Shown here: one piece after another, positions 41,893 through 50,784 of the stretch | How the letters are laid out: each line of letters starts with the position of its first letter | Numbering within the stretch: position 1 is the stretch's first letter | Assembly: GCA_017548605.1 (NCBI GenBank) | Contig: JAFYZT010000036.1 | Span: forward strand, 1 to 64,000 | Length of the DNA stretch: 64,000 nt | Origin: Prevotella sp. | Lineage (GTDB): Bacteria > Bacteroidota > Bacteroidia > Bacteroidales > Bacteroidaceae | Reading direction: 5' to 3' | Translations under genes and position numbers: made by a program | The notes under the pieces: generated by a model | Databases searched by the model: none | What the model was told of the DNA's origin: nothing | What the model saw: the letters and a program-made list of their open reading frames with translations, nothing else

Positions 41893-43404
41893 ATGAGGCT
41901 CCTATCTGACGACGATTTAAAACAGTTATTAAATAAACCCATATTCCACTGCATTTCGGAAGTGGCCGACGATCTCGGCCTCGAATGTTATGTGGTGGGA
42001 GGTTATGTGCGCGACCTCTTCCTCGAACGGCCATCACAGGATATCGACGTGGTGGTGGTGGGAAGTGGCATACAGATAGCCTCCGAACTACACCGCCGTC
42101 TGGGCAAAAAATCATATCTTTCCGTATTTCGCAGCTTCGGTACCGCACAAGTGAAGTACCATAGTCAGGAGGTGGAGTTCGTGGGTGCCCGTCGCGAGAG
42201 CTATCAGCGCGATTCCCGTAAGCCTATTGTCGAAGACGGCACGCTTGAAGACGACCAGAACCGTCGCGATTTCACCATCAATGCCATGGCGATATGCCTG
42301 AACAAGGAACGTTTCGGCGAGCTGGTGGATCCCTTCGACGGACTAGCCGATTTAGAAGATGGAATCATTCGCACACCGCTTGATCCCGATATCACTTTCA
42401 GCGACGACCCGCTACGCATGATGCGTTGTGTGCGCTTCGCAACGCAGCTGAATTTTCTCATCGACGAAGATACTTTCGATGCTTTGGAGCGCAACGCCGA
42501 ACGCATCAAAATCATCAGTGCCGAACGTATCAGCGATGAACTTAATAAAATCATGCTCACCCCCACACCCAGCAAGGGCTTCGTAGATTTACAGCGATGT
42601 GGCTTGTTGCAGCTGGTGCTGCCTGAACTGCAGAACCTCGATGTGGTGGAACAACGTAATGGCAGGGCGCATAAGAATAATTTCTACCATACACTCGAGG
42701 TGCTCGATAATGTGTGCGCCAAATCCGACAACCTGTGGCTCCGATGGGCAGCATTGTTGCACGATATCGGAAAACCAAAAAGCAAGAGATGGGACAACCT
42801 CGCAGGATGGACCTTCCATAGCCATAACAATATCGGAGCGCGCATGGTGCCCGACATCTTCCGACGACTAAAACTGCCGCTCGACATGAAGATGACTTAC
42901 GTGAAAAAACTGGTCGACCTGCACATGCGACCTATTGTCATTGCTGACGAGGAGGTGACCGATAGTGCTGTCAGACGACTACTTAACGATGCCGGCGACG
43001 ACATCGACGACCTCATGTTGCTCTGCGAAGCCGATATAACCAGCAAGAATGCGGCGAAGAAACAACGTTTTCTCGACAATTTCAGAATTGTCAGGGAAAA
43101 ACTCGCCGAACTGAAAGAAAAAGACTATAAACGACTCTTCCAGCCATGTATCGACGGCAACAAGATTATGCAGCTCTTCCACCTGAATCCTTCGAAAGAG
43201 GTAGGAGAACTGAAGAGTTTTCTGAAAGATAAAGTGCTTGACAACCAAGTGGTAAACGAACGTGAACCACTCATGCAACTGCTCATACAGAAGGCCAAAG
43301 AAATGGGCATAAACGTCCAAGATGCTACTGCAGAAGTTCAAGATGCCTCTTCACAGCCACAAGATGCTGCTGATAAGCCCCAAGAAGCCGCTGCAAAGGG
43401 TTGA
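41893..43404 (+). CDS. cca: CCA tRNA nucleotidyltransferase with HD domain
   Basis: A 503-residue protein. The nucleotidyltransferase head has YVVGGYVRDLFLERPSQDIDVVVVG (GG and DxD metal ligands), the RRDFTINAMA motif and the neck and body helices. The C-terminal half holds an HD phosphohydrolase domain with ALLHDIGKPKSKR. It adds or repairs the tRNA 3' CCA. I chose ATG at 41893; a GTG three codons upstream is also in frame. The last 35 residues are a low-complexity tail with repeated QDA. Confidence 0.93.
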   Translation: MRLLSDDDLKQLLNKPIFHCISEVADDLGLECYVVGGYVRDLFLERPSQDIDVVVVGSGIQIASELHRRLGKKSYLSVFRSFGTAQVKYHSQEVEFVGARRESYQRDSRKPIVEDGTLEDDQNRRDFTINAMAICLNKERFGELVDPFDGLADLEDGIIRTPLDPDITFSDDPLRMMRCVRFATQLNFLIDEDTFDALERNAERIKIISAERISDELNKIMLTPTPSKGFVDLQRCGLLQLVLPELQNLDVVEQRNGRAHKNNFYHTLEVLDNVCAKSDNLWLRWAALLHDIGKPKSKRWDNLAGWTFHSHNNIGARMVPDIFRRLKLPLDMKMTYVKKLVDLHMRPIVIADEEVTDSAVRRLLNDAGDDIDDLMLLCEADITSKNAAKKQRFLDNFRIVREKLAELKEKDYKRLFQPCIDGNKIMQLFHLNPSKEVGELKSFLKDKVLDNQVVNEREPLMQLLIQKAKEMGINVQDATAEVQDASSQPQDAADKPQEAAAKG

Positions 43405-43456
43405 TAATATTTGTTAAATATTACCCTCTCATAGCTGTTCGCTGAAATATTGGTGG

Positions 43457-43501
43457 TAACTTTGCACTTTGAAAACTTTTTTGGTGGAAAGAGTTTTCAA
43501 A
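43457..43501 (+). promoter_or_regulatory. Promoter of the efflux operon with a hairpin at the transcript 5' end
   Basis: The -7 box TAACTTTG is at 43457-43464. The expected start near 43470 falls in the left arm of a hairpin: TTTGAAAAC (43468-43476) pairs with GTTTTCAAA (43493-43501). Upstream, an AATATTT/AAATATT palindrome (43410-43425) directly follows the CCA gene. The nascent RNA would begin with a stem-loop and continue into the decamer array. Confidence 0.6.
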
Positions 43502-43503
43502 AA

Positions 43504-43580
43504 TCCGGGAGAACCCGGGAATACCCCCAATGACCTAGGATTGCTTGGAAAACCCTAAGATAACCTATCCTTGTCTAGAG
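43504..43580 (+). repeat. 10-bp periodic CCTAGG array upstream of the efflux operon
   Basis: Eight units in 10-base register: CCGGGAGAAC, CCGGGAATAC, CCCCAATGAC, CTAGGATTGC, TTGGAAAACC, CTAAGATAAC, CTATCCTTGT, CTAGAGAAAA. It lies within the predicted 5' leader and ends 24 bases before the adaptor start codon. Confidence 0.85.
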
Positions 43581-43603
43581 AAAACAAAACTAATATATAA
43601 GGT

Positions 43604-44830
43604 ATGAAAATTAACAAATTATGGATGATTGCCGTTGCTGCCAGCATGCTCGTGGCATGTGGCGGAGGAGGCAGCATGAATTTTGGTGACAATGAGTATC
43701 CCGTCCGTACGGTTGAAGCGCAGAGTGCTTCCAGTCAGACCACATACCCTGCCACCATCAAAGGTATTCAGGATGTGGAGATTCGTCCCAAAGCATCGGG
43801 TTTCATCACGCGCGTATGCGTTCAGGAAGGCCAGTCAGTAGGTGCTGGGCAACTGTTGTTCGTCATCGACAATGAGACGTATCAAGCTGCTGTGCGCCAG
43901 GCTCAGGCTGCCGTGACACAGGCCCAGGCGGCTGTAAACACGGCCAATGCCAACCTCAACACGTTAAAACTGACGTATGAGAACAGTCAGGAGTTGCACA
44001 AGAACCATGTTATTGGCGACTTCGAACTGCAATCGGCGAAGAACAACTACGAGAGCGCGCAGGCTCAGGTCAATCAGGCCAAGGCAGGCCTGCAACAGGC
44101 TCAGGCGGCTTTGGCGTCGGCACGTGAAAACCTCAGCTTCTGCTATGTGAAGAGTCCGGCCAGTGGCGTCGTAGGAAACCTCCCCTATAAGGTGGGTGCA
44201 CTCGTGAGTGCCTCCTCACAGCCCGCACTGACCACCGTATCGAACATCAGCACCATGGAGGTGTATTTCTCGATGAACGAGAAAGACATGTTGCAGCTGA
44301 CGAAGACGGCAGGTTCAGCCGTGGCCAGCTTCCCGGCAGTGAAGCTCCAGTTGGCCGACGGCTCCATATACGCTCATGATGGACGGGTGACCAAGGCCAG
44401 CGGCGTGATTGATCCTGCCACAGGTGCTGTGTCGATGATTGCGCAGTTCCCCAACCCTGAACGACTGCTGAAGAGTGGTGGCTCAGGTTCCATTGTCGTG
44501 CCCCGCGAGAATGCCAGTGCCATCGTCATCCCGCAGGAGTGCGTGATAGAGGTGCAAGACAAACATTTCGTATATGTGGTGGGCAAGGACAACAAGGTGA
44601 ACTATACGGAGATTACCGTTGACCCGCAAAACGACGGCAAGAACTATGTGGTGCGGACCGGCTTGAAGGTGGGTGACAAATACGTGACCAACGGTATCAC
44701 CAAACTCACCGATAAGATGGACATCGTGCCCATCACGCCTGAGCAATATGAGAAGAAAATGAAAGAGGCTGAGAAATTGGGCGAGGCCCAAGGCGATGCC
44801 AAGAAACTCAAAGAGGTGTTCAGTAAATAA
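43604..44830 (+). CDS. RND efflux periplasmic adaptor (membrane fusion protein)
   Basis: A 408-residue lipoprotein (lipobox LVAC, Cys19, then GGGGS). The barrel-sandwich halves are seen in IRPKASGFITRVCVQEGQSVGAGQLLF and VKSPASGVVGNLPYKVGALV, flanking a long alpha-hairpin rich in Gln and Ala (residues about 95-175). Beta-barrel and membrane-proximal domains follow. It connects the inner-membrane pump encoded next to the outer-membrane factor. First gene of the operon. Confidence 0.95.
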   Translation: MKINKLWMIAVAASMLVACGGGGSMNFGDNEYPVRTVEAQSASSQTTYPATIKGIQDVEIRPKASGFITRVCVQEGQSVGAGQLLFVIDNETYQAAVRQAQAAVTQAQAAVNTANANLNTLKLTYENSQELHKNHVIGDFELQSAKNNYESAQAQVNQAKAGLQQAQAALASARENLSFCYVKSPASGVVGNLPYKVGALVSASSQPALTTVSNISTMEVYFSMNEKDMLQLTKTAGSAVASFPAVKLQLADGSIYAHDGRVTKASGVIDPATGAVSMIAQFPNPERLLKSGGSGSIVVPRENASAIVIPQECVIEVQDKHFVYVVGKDNKVNYTEITVDPQNDGKNYVVRTGLKVGDKYVTNGITKLTDKMDIVPITPEQYEKKMKEAEKLGEAQGDAKKLKEVFSK

Positions 44831-44884
44831 GTATTAAGGGGCAAGGAAAAAGGGGACAAGAGATTACCCCACTGACCAATGTCC

Positions 44885-44918
44885 AAACTCCTTAACTCCT
44901 AAACTCCCAAACTTCTTA
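44885..44918 (+). repeat. 8-bp periodic repeat (AAACTCCT)
   Basis: Four octamers AAACTCCT, TAACTCCT, AAACTCCC, AAACTTCT lie just before the pump start codon. They are related to the units at 1890. Between 44835 and 44870 there is also a G/A-rich tract resembling GGGGCAAGGA heptamers. Confidence 0.65.
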
Positions 44919-44924
44919 GAAAAA

Positions 44925-47900
44925 ATGAATATAACCAATTTCATTAAAAGGCCTGTTCTCTCGACGGTCATCTCGGTGGTTATCGTCATCCTGGGATTCA
45001 TCGGACTGGCCACGCTGCCTATCGAGCAGTACCCTGACATCGCTCCGCCTACTGTATCGGTCTTCACTTCATACCAAGGTGCTGATGCTGAGACGGTGAA
45101 AAACTCGGTGCTCGCACCCCTCGAGGAGAGTATCAACGGTGTGGAGAACATGACTTATATGACGTCGTCGGCCACCAACCAAGGCTCGGCCAACATCTCC
45201 ATACAGTTCAAGCAGGGTACCAATGCCGATATGTGTGCCGTGAACGTGCAAAACCGTGTAGCTCAGGCACAGGGCTTGCTGCCCGCCGAGGTGACACGCG
45301 TGGGTGTGACGGTGCTCAAGAGACAGACCTCGCAGGTGATGATGTATACCATCACTTCGCCCGATGGTCGTTACGACGATGAGTTCATCACCAACTATGC
45401 AAATATTAATATCGTACCGGCACTGAAACGTATCCCCGGTGTGGGTGATATTCAGAGTCCTGGTATGAAGACCTACTCCATGCGTATCTGGCTCAAGCCG
45501 GAGGTCATGAAGCAGTACAACCTTATCCCCTCTGACATTTCTACGGCACTGGCAGAACAGAATATCGAGGCTGCCCCGGGTTCGTTCGGCGAACGCAGCG
45601 ACGTGGCCTACGAATATGTGATGCGCTACAAAGGTCGTTTGAAGACGGCTGAGGAATATGGCGACATCATCATCCGTAGCGATGTCAACGGACAGACTCT
45701 CCGCCTGAAAGACGTTGCGAAGGTTGAGTTGGGAGGATTGCAGTACTCCGTGTCGATGCGTAACAACAACCAGCCCTCTTGTATGGGTATGGTGCAGCAG
45801 ATTGCCGGCTCCAACGCCAACGAGATTGCCAAACAGGTGAAAGAGGTGTTGGAAGAGCAGTCGAAGAATTTCCCTCCGGGATTGGAATATCGTATTAACT
45901 ATGACGTGACGGAGTTCCTCTATGCCTCTATAGAGGAGGTGGTGAAGACATTGCTCATCACCCTCCTTCTGGTGTTCCTCGTGGTGTATATCTTCTTGCA
46001 GGACTTCCGCTCGACGCTCATCCCGATGATTGCCGTGCCTGTGTCGCTTATTGGTACGTTCTTCTTCCTCAAGGTGTTTGGCTTCTCCATCAACTTGCTC
46101 ACCCTGTCGGCTTTGCTCTTGGCCATTGCCATCGTGGTCGACGATGCCATCGTGGTGGTCGAGGCGGTACATGCCAAACTCGACCAAGGTTATAAGAGTG
46201 CGCTCACGGCTTCCATCGATGCCATGAGCGAGATTTCGGGTGCCATCATCTCCATCACCCTCGTGATGGCGTCGGTGTTCATTCCCGTGTCGTTCATCGG
46301 TGGCACCTCGGGAACATTCTACCGTGAGTTCGGTGTCACCATGGCGGTGTCAATCTTCATCTCTGCATTGAACGCCTTGACGCTGTCGCCGGCATTGTGC
46401 GCCATCTTCCTCAAACCAAAAGACAAGGAAGGTAAAGAGCGTAAGATGAGTTTCATTGACCGTTTCCATACATCTTTCAACACCTCGTACACCAAGATTC
46501 AAGGAAAATATAAGAATAGGGTGGAGAAACTGGTGCGCAAACCTTTACTCGTGGGTATTCTCGTCGTAGCAGGTATTGTAGGATTGCTATGGACAATGAA
46601 CACCACGAAGACGGGTCTTGTGCCTGACGAGGATACAGGTACCCTGTTCTGTACCATCTCCATGCCGCCCGCAACGAGTGTGGCACGTACCCGTCAGATT
46701 ATTGACGAGGTGGATGCCATGCTGGCATCGAACACGGCCATACAGAGCCGTGAGCAGATACAAGGCTATAACTTCATTGCAGGACAAGGTTCCGACCAGG
46801 CCACGTTCATTATCAAACTGAAACCGTTCTCCGAACGTGGTATCACCGAGGGCTCCATGGCTGTGTTGGGTATGATTTACAAGCAAACGGCTTCCATCAA
46901 GGATGCACAGGTACTGGCCTTCTCGCCGCCAATGATTCCGGGCTTCTCGGCTAACAGCGGTATCTCGCTTGTTATGCAGGACCGCACAGGCGGTGACCTG
47001 AACCGATTCTTCCAGGTAACGAAGGATTATCTGGCTGAACTGAACAAACGGCCGGAGATACAGACGGCTCAGACATCTTACAACCCCTCTTATCCGCAGT
47101 ATATGGTTGATATCGACGTGGCGAAATGTAAACAGGCGGGCATCGCACCTAACACCGTGCTCACCACGTTGCAAGGTTACTACGGAGGTCTCTATGCGTC
47201 GAACTTCAACTCCTACGGTAAGCTCTACCGCGTGATGATACAAGGTGAGGTGGAAAGCCGTGAGCGACCTGAAAGTATCAGCAACATCTATGTGCGCACA
47301 CCGTCGGGCATGACACCTGTGACCGAGTTTTGTACGCTCAAACGTGTGTATGGTCCTTCAAACATCAACCGCTTCAACCTATACACGAGTATCAACGTGA
47401 CAGCTACCGTGGCAGAGGGCTACTCCACCGGTGAGGCCATCAAGGCCGTAAGGGAAGTGGCTGCCGCAAACCTGCCACAGGGCTATGCATATGAATTTTC
47501 GGGACTGACACGTTCCGAGGCGGAGTCGAGCAACTCCACGGCACTCATCTTCGTTCTCTGTATCGTGTTCGTCTACCTCATTCTCTCGGCTCAGTATGAG
47601 AGCTACCTATTGCCGTTGGCGGTGATTCTGTCCATTCCATTCGGTCTGGCGGGAGCCTTCTTCTTCACGAAGATAACAGGGCATAATAATGATATTTACA
47701 TGCAGATTTCGCTCATCATGCTCATCGGTCTGTTGGCGAAGAACGCCATTCTTATCGTGCAGTTCGCACTCGAACGCCGTGAGACAGGTATGGCTATCTC
47801 CTGGGCTGGTGTGCTGGGTGCTGGTGCCCGTCTGCGTCCTATCCTGATGACCTCACTGGCCTTGATTATCGGTCTGTTGCCGATGCTTTGGCCCTTCGGC

Positions 47901-48125
47901 GTGGGTGCCCACGGTAATAACACGCTGGGCTATGCGGCCATTGGAGGTATGCTCGTCGGTACGCTGTGCCAGATATTCGTAGTGCCGGCACTCTTCGTTA
48001 TCTTCCAGTCACTGCAGGAGAAGTTCAAGCCCATGCAGTTTGAGGAGGAGGTGAACGAGGAGGTGGCTGCCGAATTGGCCCAGTATGCTCACCAGCCCGT
48101 CGAGGACTACAAGGTAGAGGAATGA
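44925..48125 (+). CDS. RND efflux inner-membrane pump (AcrB/MexB type)
   Basis: A 1066-residue hydrophobic/amphiphilic exporter of the HAE1 group. The N terminus is MNITNFIKRPVLSTVISVVIVILGF. The TM4 proton-relay aspartates are in AIVVDDAIVVVEAV, and the second-half region around LAKNAILIVQFA is also conserved. Two large periplasmic loops and twelve TM segments are present. It uses the proton gradient to export drugs, bile acids or similar amphiphiles. It lies 94 bases downstream of the adaptor gene. Confidence 0.96.
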   Translation: MNITNFIKRPVLSTVISVVIVILGFIGLATLPIEQYPDIAPPTVSVFTSYQGADAETVKNSVLAPLEESINGVENMTYMTSSATNQGSANISIQFKQGTNADMCAVNVQNRVAQAQGLLPAEVTRVGVTVLKRQTSQVMMYTITSPDGRYDDEFITNYANINIVPALKRIPGVGDIQSPGMKTYSMRIWLKPEVMKQYNLIPSDISTALAEQNIEAAPGSFGERSDVAYEYVMRYKGRLKTAEEYGDIIIRSDVNGQTLRLKDVAKVELGGLQYSVSMRNNNQPSCMGMVQQIAGSNANEIAKQVKEVLEEQSKNFPPGLEYRINYDVTEFLYASIEEVVKTLLITLLLVFLVVYIFLQDFRSTLIPMIAVPVSLIGTFFFLKVFGFSINLLTLSALLLAIAIVVDDAIVVVEAVHAKLDQGYKSALTASIDAMSEISGAIISITLVMASVFIPVSFIGGTSGTFYREFGVTMAVSIFISALNALTLSPALCAIFLKPKDKEGKERKMSFIDRFHTSFNTSYTKIQGKYKNRVEKLVRKPLLVGILVVAGIVGLLWTMNTTKTGLVPDEDTGTLFCTISMPPATSVARTRQIIDEVDAMLASNTAIQSREQIQGYNFIAGQGSDQATFIIKLKPFSERGITEGSMAVLGMIYKQTASIKDAQVLAFSPPMIPGFSANSGISLVMQDRTGGDLNRFFQVTKDYLAELNKRPEIQTAQTSYNPSYPQYMVDIDVAKCKQAGIAPNTVLTTLQGYYGGLYASNFNSYGKLYRVMIQGEVESRERPESISNIYVRTPSGMTPVTEFCTLKRVYGPSNINRFNLYTSINVTATVAEGYSTGEAIKAVREVAAANLPQGYAYEFSGLTRSEAESSNSTALIFVLCIVFVYLILSAQYESYLLPLAVILSIPFGLAGAFFFTKITGHNNDIYMQISLIMLIGLLAKNAILIVQFALERRETGMAISWAGVLGAGARLRPILMTSLALIIGLLPMLWPFGVGAHGNNTLGYAAIGGMLVGTLCQIFVVPALFVIFQSLQEKFKPMQFEEEVNEEVAAELAQYAHQPVEDYKVEE

Positions 48126-48129
48126 GTAA

Positions 48130-48161
48130 TGGTAAAAGAGTAAAAAGGTAAAAAAGTAAAT
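48130..48161 (+). repeat. 8-bp periodic repeat (GTAAAARR)
   Basis: Four GTAAAA units at 8-base spacing fill the 46-base gap between pump and outer-membrane-factor genes. Same family as at 11249. Confidence 0.7.
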
Positions 48162-48171
48162 AACAAATACG

Positions 48172-49560
48172 ATGATGAAGAAATGTTCATTCGTATGTAT
48201 GGTCGCCGCGGTTGCGCTCTTTGCCAGCTGTGGACTGTACCAGAAATATGAGCGGCCGGATGTAAATACTTCGGGTATCTTCCGCGACAACGTGTCGCTC
48301 ACCGATACGCTCGTGGCAACCGATACGGCTTCTTTCGGCAATCTGCCATGGAGAAGCCTGTTCACTGACCCTTACCTGCAACGGCTCATTGACGCAGGAC
48401 TGGCACACAACACCGACCTGCTCAATGCGGCACTTAATGTGCAGATGGCCGAGGCGCAGCTGAAAGCGTCGAAACTGGCATTCCTGCCGCAGTTCACCTT
48501 CTCGCCGCAGGGAACCATTGGCTGGTGGGACGGAAATGGTGCGGCAAAGACGTATCAACTGCCTATTGCAGCGTCGTGGAGCGTAGACCTCTTCGGTAAC
48601 CTGCTCTCGCAGAAACGAAGTGCACAGGTGTCCCTGCTTGCCACGAAGGATTATCAGGTAGTGGTGCAGTCGAATGTCATCGCTGGCATCGCCAATATGT
48701 ATTACACGCTGCTCATGCTCGACAAGCAGATGCAGATACTCACCGACATGACCGCGCTCACCAAGGACACATGGGAAATGATGAAACTGCAGATGGACCT
48801 GGGACGGGCACGCTCGACGAGCGTGCAGAGTGCTGAAGCCAACTACTATTCGGTTCAGGCACAGTCTACCGACATGCAGCGGCAGATACGTGAGGTGGAA
48901 AACTCGCTATCGCTGCTCATCGGACAACCGGCACAGACCATCGAACGCGGAAAGCTTGAAGACCAGTCGCTGCCTTCGGAGTTCAGCACGGGCATAGGCT
49001 TCCAGCTGTTGGCTAACCGAGCCGACGTGCATGCGGCAGAGATGCAGTTGGCATCATGCTTCTATAACGTGGAGACGGCACGCAGCCGCTTCTATCCCTC
49101 CATCACCATCTCTCCCTCGGGAACCTTCACCAACAGTGGGGGAGGTGCCATCGTCAATCCCGGAAAGTGGCTGTTATCCATCGTGGGTTCGTTGGTACAA
49201 CCGATATTCATGCGTGGACAGCTGACAGCCGGACTGCGCGTGGCTGAGGCTCAGGAGCAACAGGCGTTCAACACGTGGCAGCACGCAGTGCTCCAGGCAG
49301 GAAGCGAAGTGAGCAATGCGCTGGTGCAGTACCACTCGTCGGCAGAGAAAGCTGAACTGGAGGCGCACCAGATAGAGGTGCTGGAGAAAAATGTGGAGCA
49401 TACACGGATGTTGTTCGCCAGTTCGTCGAGCACCTACCTTGAGGTCATCGGTGCCCAGCAGTCGTTGCTCAACGCACAAATTTCCAAGGTAACCGACGAC
49501 TTCTACAAGATGCAGGCTGTGGTCAGTCTCTGGACAGCCCTCGGTGGCGGTGGGAAATAA
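48172..49560 (+). CDS. TolC/NodT-family outer membrane factor
   Basis: A 462-residue lipoprotein (lipobox FASC, Cys20-21 region). Two repeats of the outer membrane efflux fold follow: WWDGNGAAKTYQLPIAASWSVDLFG in the first and long coiled-coil helices in both, with SLLIGQPAQTIERG. It forms the trimeric outer-membrane channel of the tripartite pump. The start is ATGATG, so one residue of uncertainty remains. Confidence 0.93.
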   Translation: MMKKCSFVCMVAAVALFASCGLYQKYERPDVNTSGIFRDNVSLTDTLVATDTASFGNLPWRSLFTDPYLQRLIDAGLAHNTDLLNAALNVQMAEAQLKASKLAFLPQFTFSPQGTIGWWDGNGAAKTYQLPIAASWSVDLFGNLLSQKRSAQVSLLATKDYQVVVQSNVIAGIANMYYTLLMLDKQMQILTDMTALTKDTWEMMKLQMDLGRARSTSVQSAEANYYSVQAQSTDMQRQIREVENSLSLLIGQPAQTIERGKLEDQSLPSEFSTGIGFQLLANRADVHAAEMQLASCFYNVETARSRFYPSITISPSGTFTNSGGGAIVNPGKWLLSIVGSLVQPIFMRGQLTAGLRVAEAQEQQAFNTWQHAVLQAGSEVSNALVQYHSSAEKAELEAHQIEVLEKNVEHTRMLFASSSSTYLEVIGAQQSLLNAQISKVTDDFYKMQAVVSLWTALGGGGK

Positions 49561-49570
49561 TGAATAGTCA

Positions 49571-49615
49571 CCATGGAAACCCCAGACTGTGCTAGAAATT
49601 CCAAGATTATCCTAT
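49571..49615 (+). repeat. 10-bp periodic array between the efflux operon and the lpxA-like gene
   Basis: Units CCATGGAAAC, CCCAGACTGT, GCTAGAAATT, CCAAGATTAT, CCTATTTAAA keep 10-base register. A weaker version of the CCTAGG array, it ends 17 bases before the start codon. Confidence 0.7.
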
Positions 49616-49631
49616 TTAAAAAAGAATAACC

Positions 49632-50411
49632 ATGAACGAGATAAGTCCAAGAGCCGAAATCGACCCCAGGGCGAAAATAGGCGATAATTGCAAGATTTTC
49701 CCTTTCGTATATATCGAAGGCGATGTGGAGATAGGTGATGGATGCATCATCTTTCCCTTCGTGAGCATCCTTAACGGCTCACGTATTGGAAAGCGAAACA
49801 AGATTCACCAAGGGTCGGTCATCGGTGCCCTGCCACAGGACTTCGATTTCAAGGGCGAGAAGAGTGAACTCATCATTGGCGACAACAACATCATCCGCGA
49901 GAATGTGGTCATCAACAGAGCAACCCATACAGGCGGAAAAACGGTCATTGGTAACGACAACTTCCTCATGGAAGGTGCTCATATCTCGCACGATACGAAA
50001 GTGGGTAATGCTTGTGTCTTCGGCTACGGTACGAAGATAGCGGGAGACTGCGAGATTGGCAATGGCGTGATTTTCTCGTCGGGCGTCATCGAAAACGCCA
50101 AGACGCGTGTGGGCGAAGGCTCCATGGTCACGGCAGGAACGGCATTCTCTAAGGACGTGCCGCCCTATGTGATTGCAGGTGGCGTGCCTGTACGTTACCA
50201 AGGTGTCAACAATACCATGCTCACCCACTACGGTATCGACGAGAAGATACAAAAACATATCGCCAATGCCTACCGCCTGGTGTTCCTCGGACAGCAGAGC
50301 GTTTACGATAGTATGCTGCAGATACGCGATCAGGTGCCCGACGGTCCGGAGATACAGAACATTATCTCTTTCCTTGAATCCACCAAGGCTGGCATTATCG
50401 GAAAAATGTGA
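49632..50411 (+). CDS. lpxA: LpxA-like acyl-ACP--UDP-N-acetylglucosamine O-acyltransferase
   Basis: A 259-residue left-handed beta-helix acyltransferase with many hexapeptide repeats (IGDNCK, IGDGCI, IGDNNI). The catalytic His region FLMEGAHISHDTKVGN is intact, and the helical C-terminal domain is present (HIANAYRLVFLGQQS). It catalyses the first step of lipid A synthesis, if orthologous. Bacteroidetes usually encode lpxA next to lpxC-fabZ and lpxD. Here it follows an efflux operon, so it may be a paralogue acting on another acyl acceptor. Confidence 0.82.
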   Translation: MNEISPRAEIDPRAKIGDNCKIFPFVYIEGDVEIGDGCIIFPFVSILNGSRIGKRNKIHQGSVIGALPQDFDFKGEKSELIIGDNNIIRENVVINRATHTGGKTVIGNDNFLMEGAHISHDTKVGNACVFGYGTKIAGDCEIGNGVIFSSGVIENAKTRVGEGSMVTAGTAFSKDVPPYVIAGGVPVRYQGVNNTMLTHYGIDEKIQKHIANAYRLVFLGQQSVYDSMLQIRDQVPDGPEIQNIISFLESTKAGIIGKM

Positions 50412-50451
50412 TATTTCATAAGAAAGAGACAGGGCTTTTACAAAGTATTCG

Positions 50452-50493
50452 GTTCGATGGAGAAAGACTACACTCCATCGAACTTTGTTTTTT
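50452..50493 (+). terminator. Rho-independent terminator after the lpxA-like gene
   Basis: GTTCGATGGAG (50452-50462) pairs exactly with CTCCATCGAAC (50473-50483), followed by TTTGTTTTTT. Confidence 0.9.
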
Positions 50494-50599
50494 ATGTATG
50501 AAAGAGAATATTTTCCGAGATATATCTATATCAAGAAGTAATTTAAGTTAAAATTATTTAATTTTTCATTTCTTTTTCTTTTTTATCCTTTACACGACA

Positions 50600-50784
50600 T
50601 ATATTTGCAAATAATTTGATGAATAAACTAAATGATGACGATTTGGCATAAATGTGTAGTGATTACACTAAATAATGCAAGGCAAAGCGTTTAATTTATG
50701 TAATTTGTGATATGTTTCGGTCATTGACCGTCTGTAACTTATTTAGTACACAATATTAATATAATATTATAACGAGTGAGTTTT
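50600..50784 (+). promoter_or_regulatory. Promoter and 170-base leader of the SusC/SusD locus
   Basis: The -7 box TATATTTG (50600-50607) gives a start near 50614 and a leader of about 170 bases. The leader contains a GTGTA/TACAC hairpin (50652-50668) and a palindromic CGGTCATTGACCG (50719-50731). No regulator gene of the ECF sigma/anti-sigma or hybrid two-component type adjoins the locus, so control must come from elsewhere or from the leader. Confidence 0.55.

Noticed and set aside
45069-46187. A 372-codon open frame on the minus strand inside the RND pump gene
   Set aside because: It is fully antisense to a well-conserved pump gene, His/Arg-rich without domain motifs, and has no promoter. 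It is a shadow of GC-skewed codon use.
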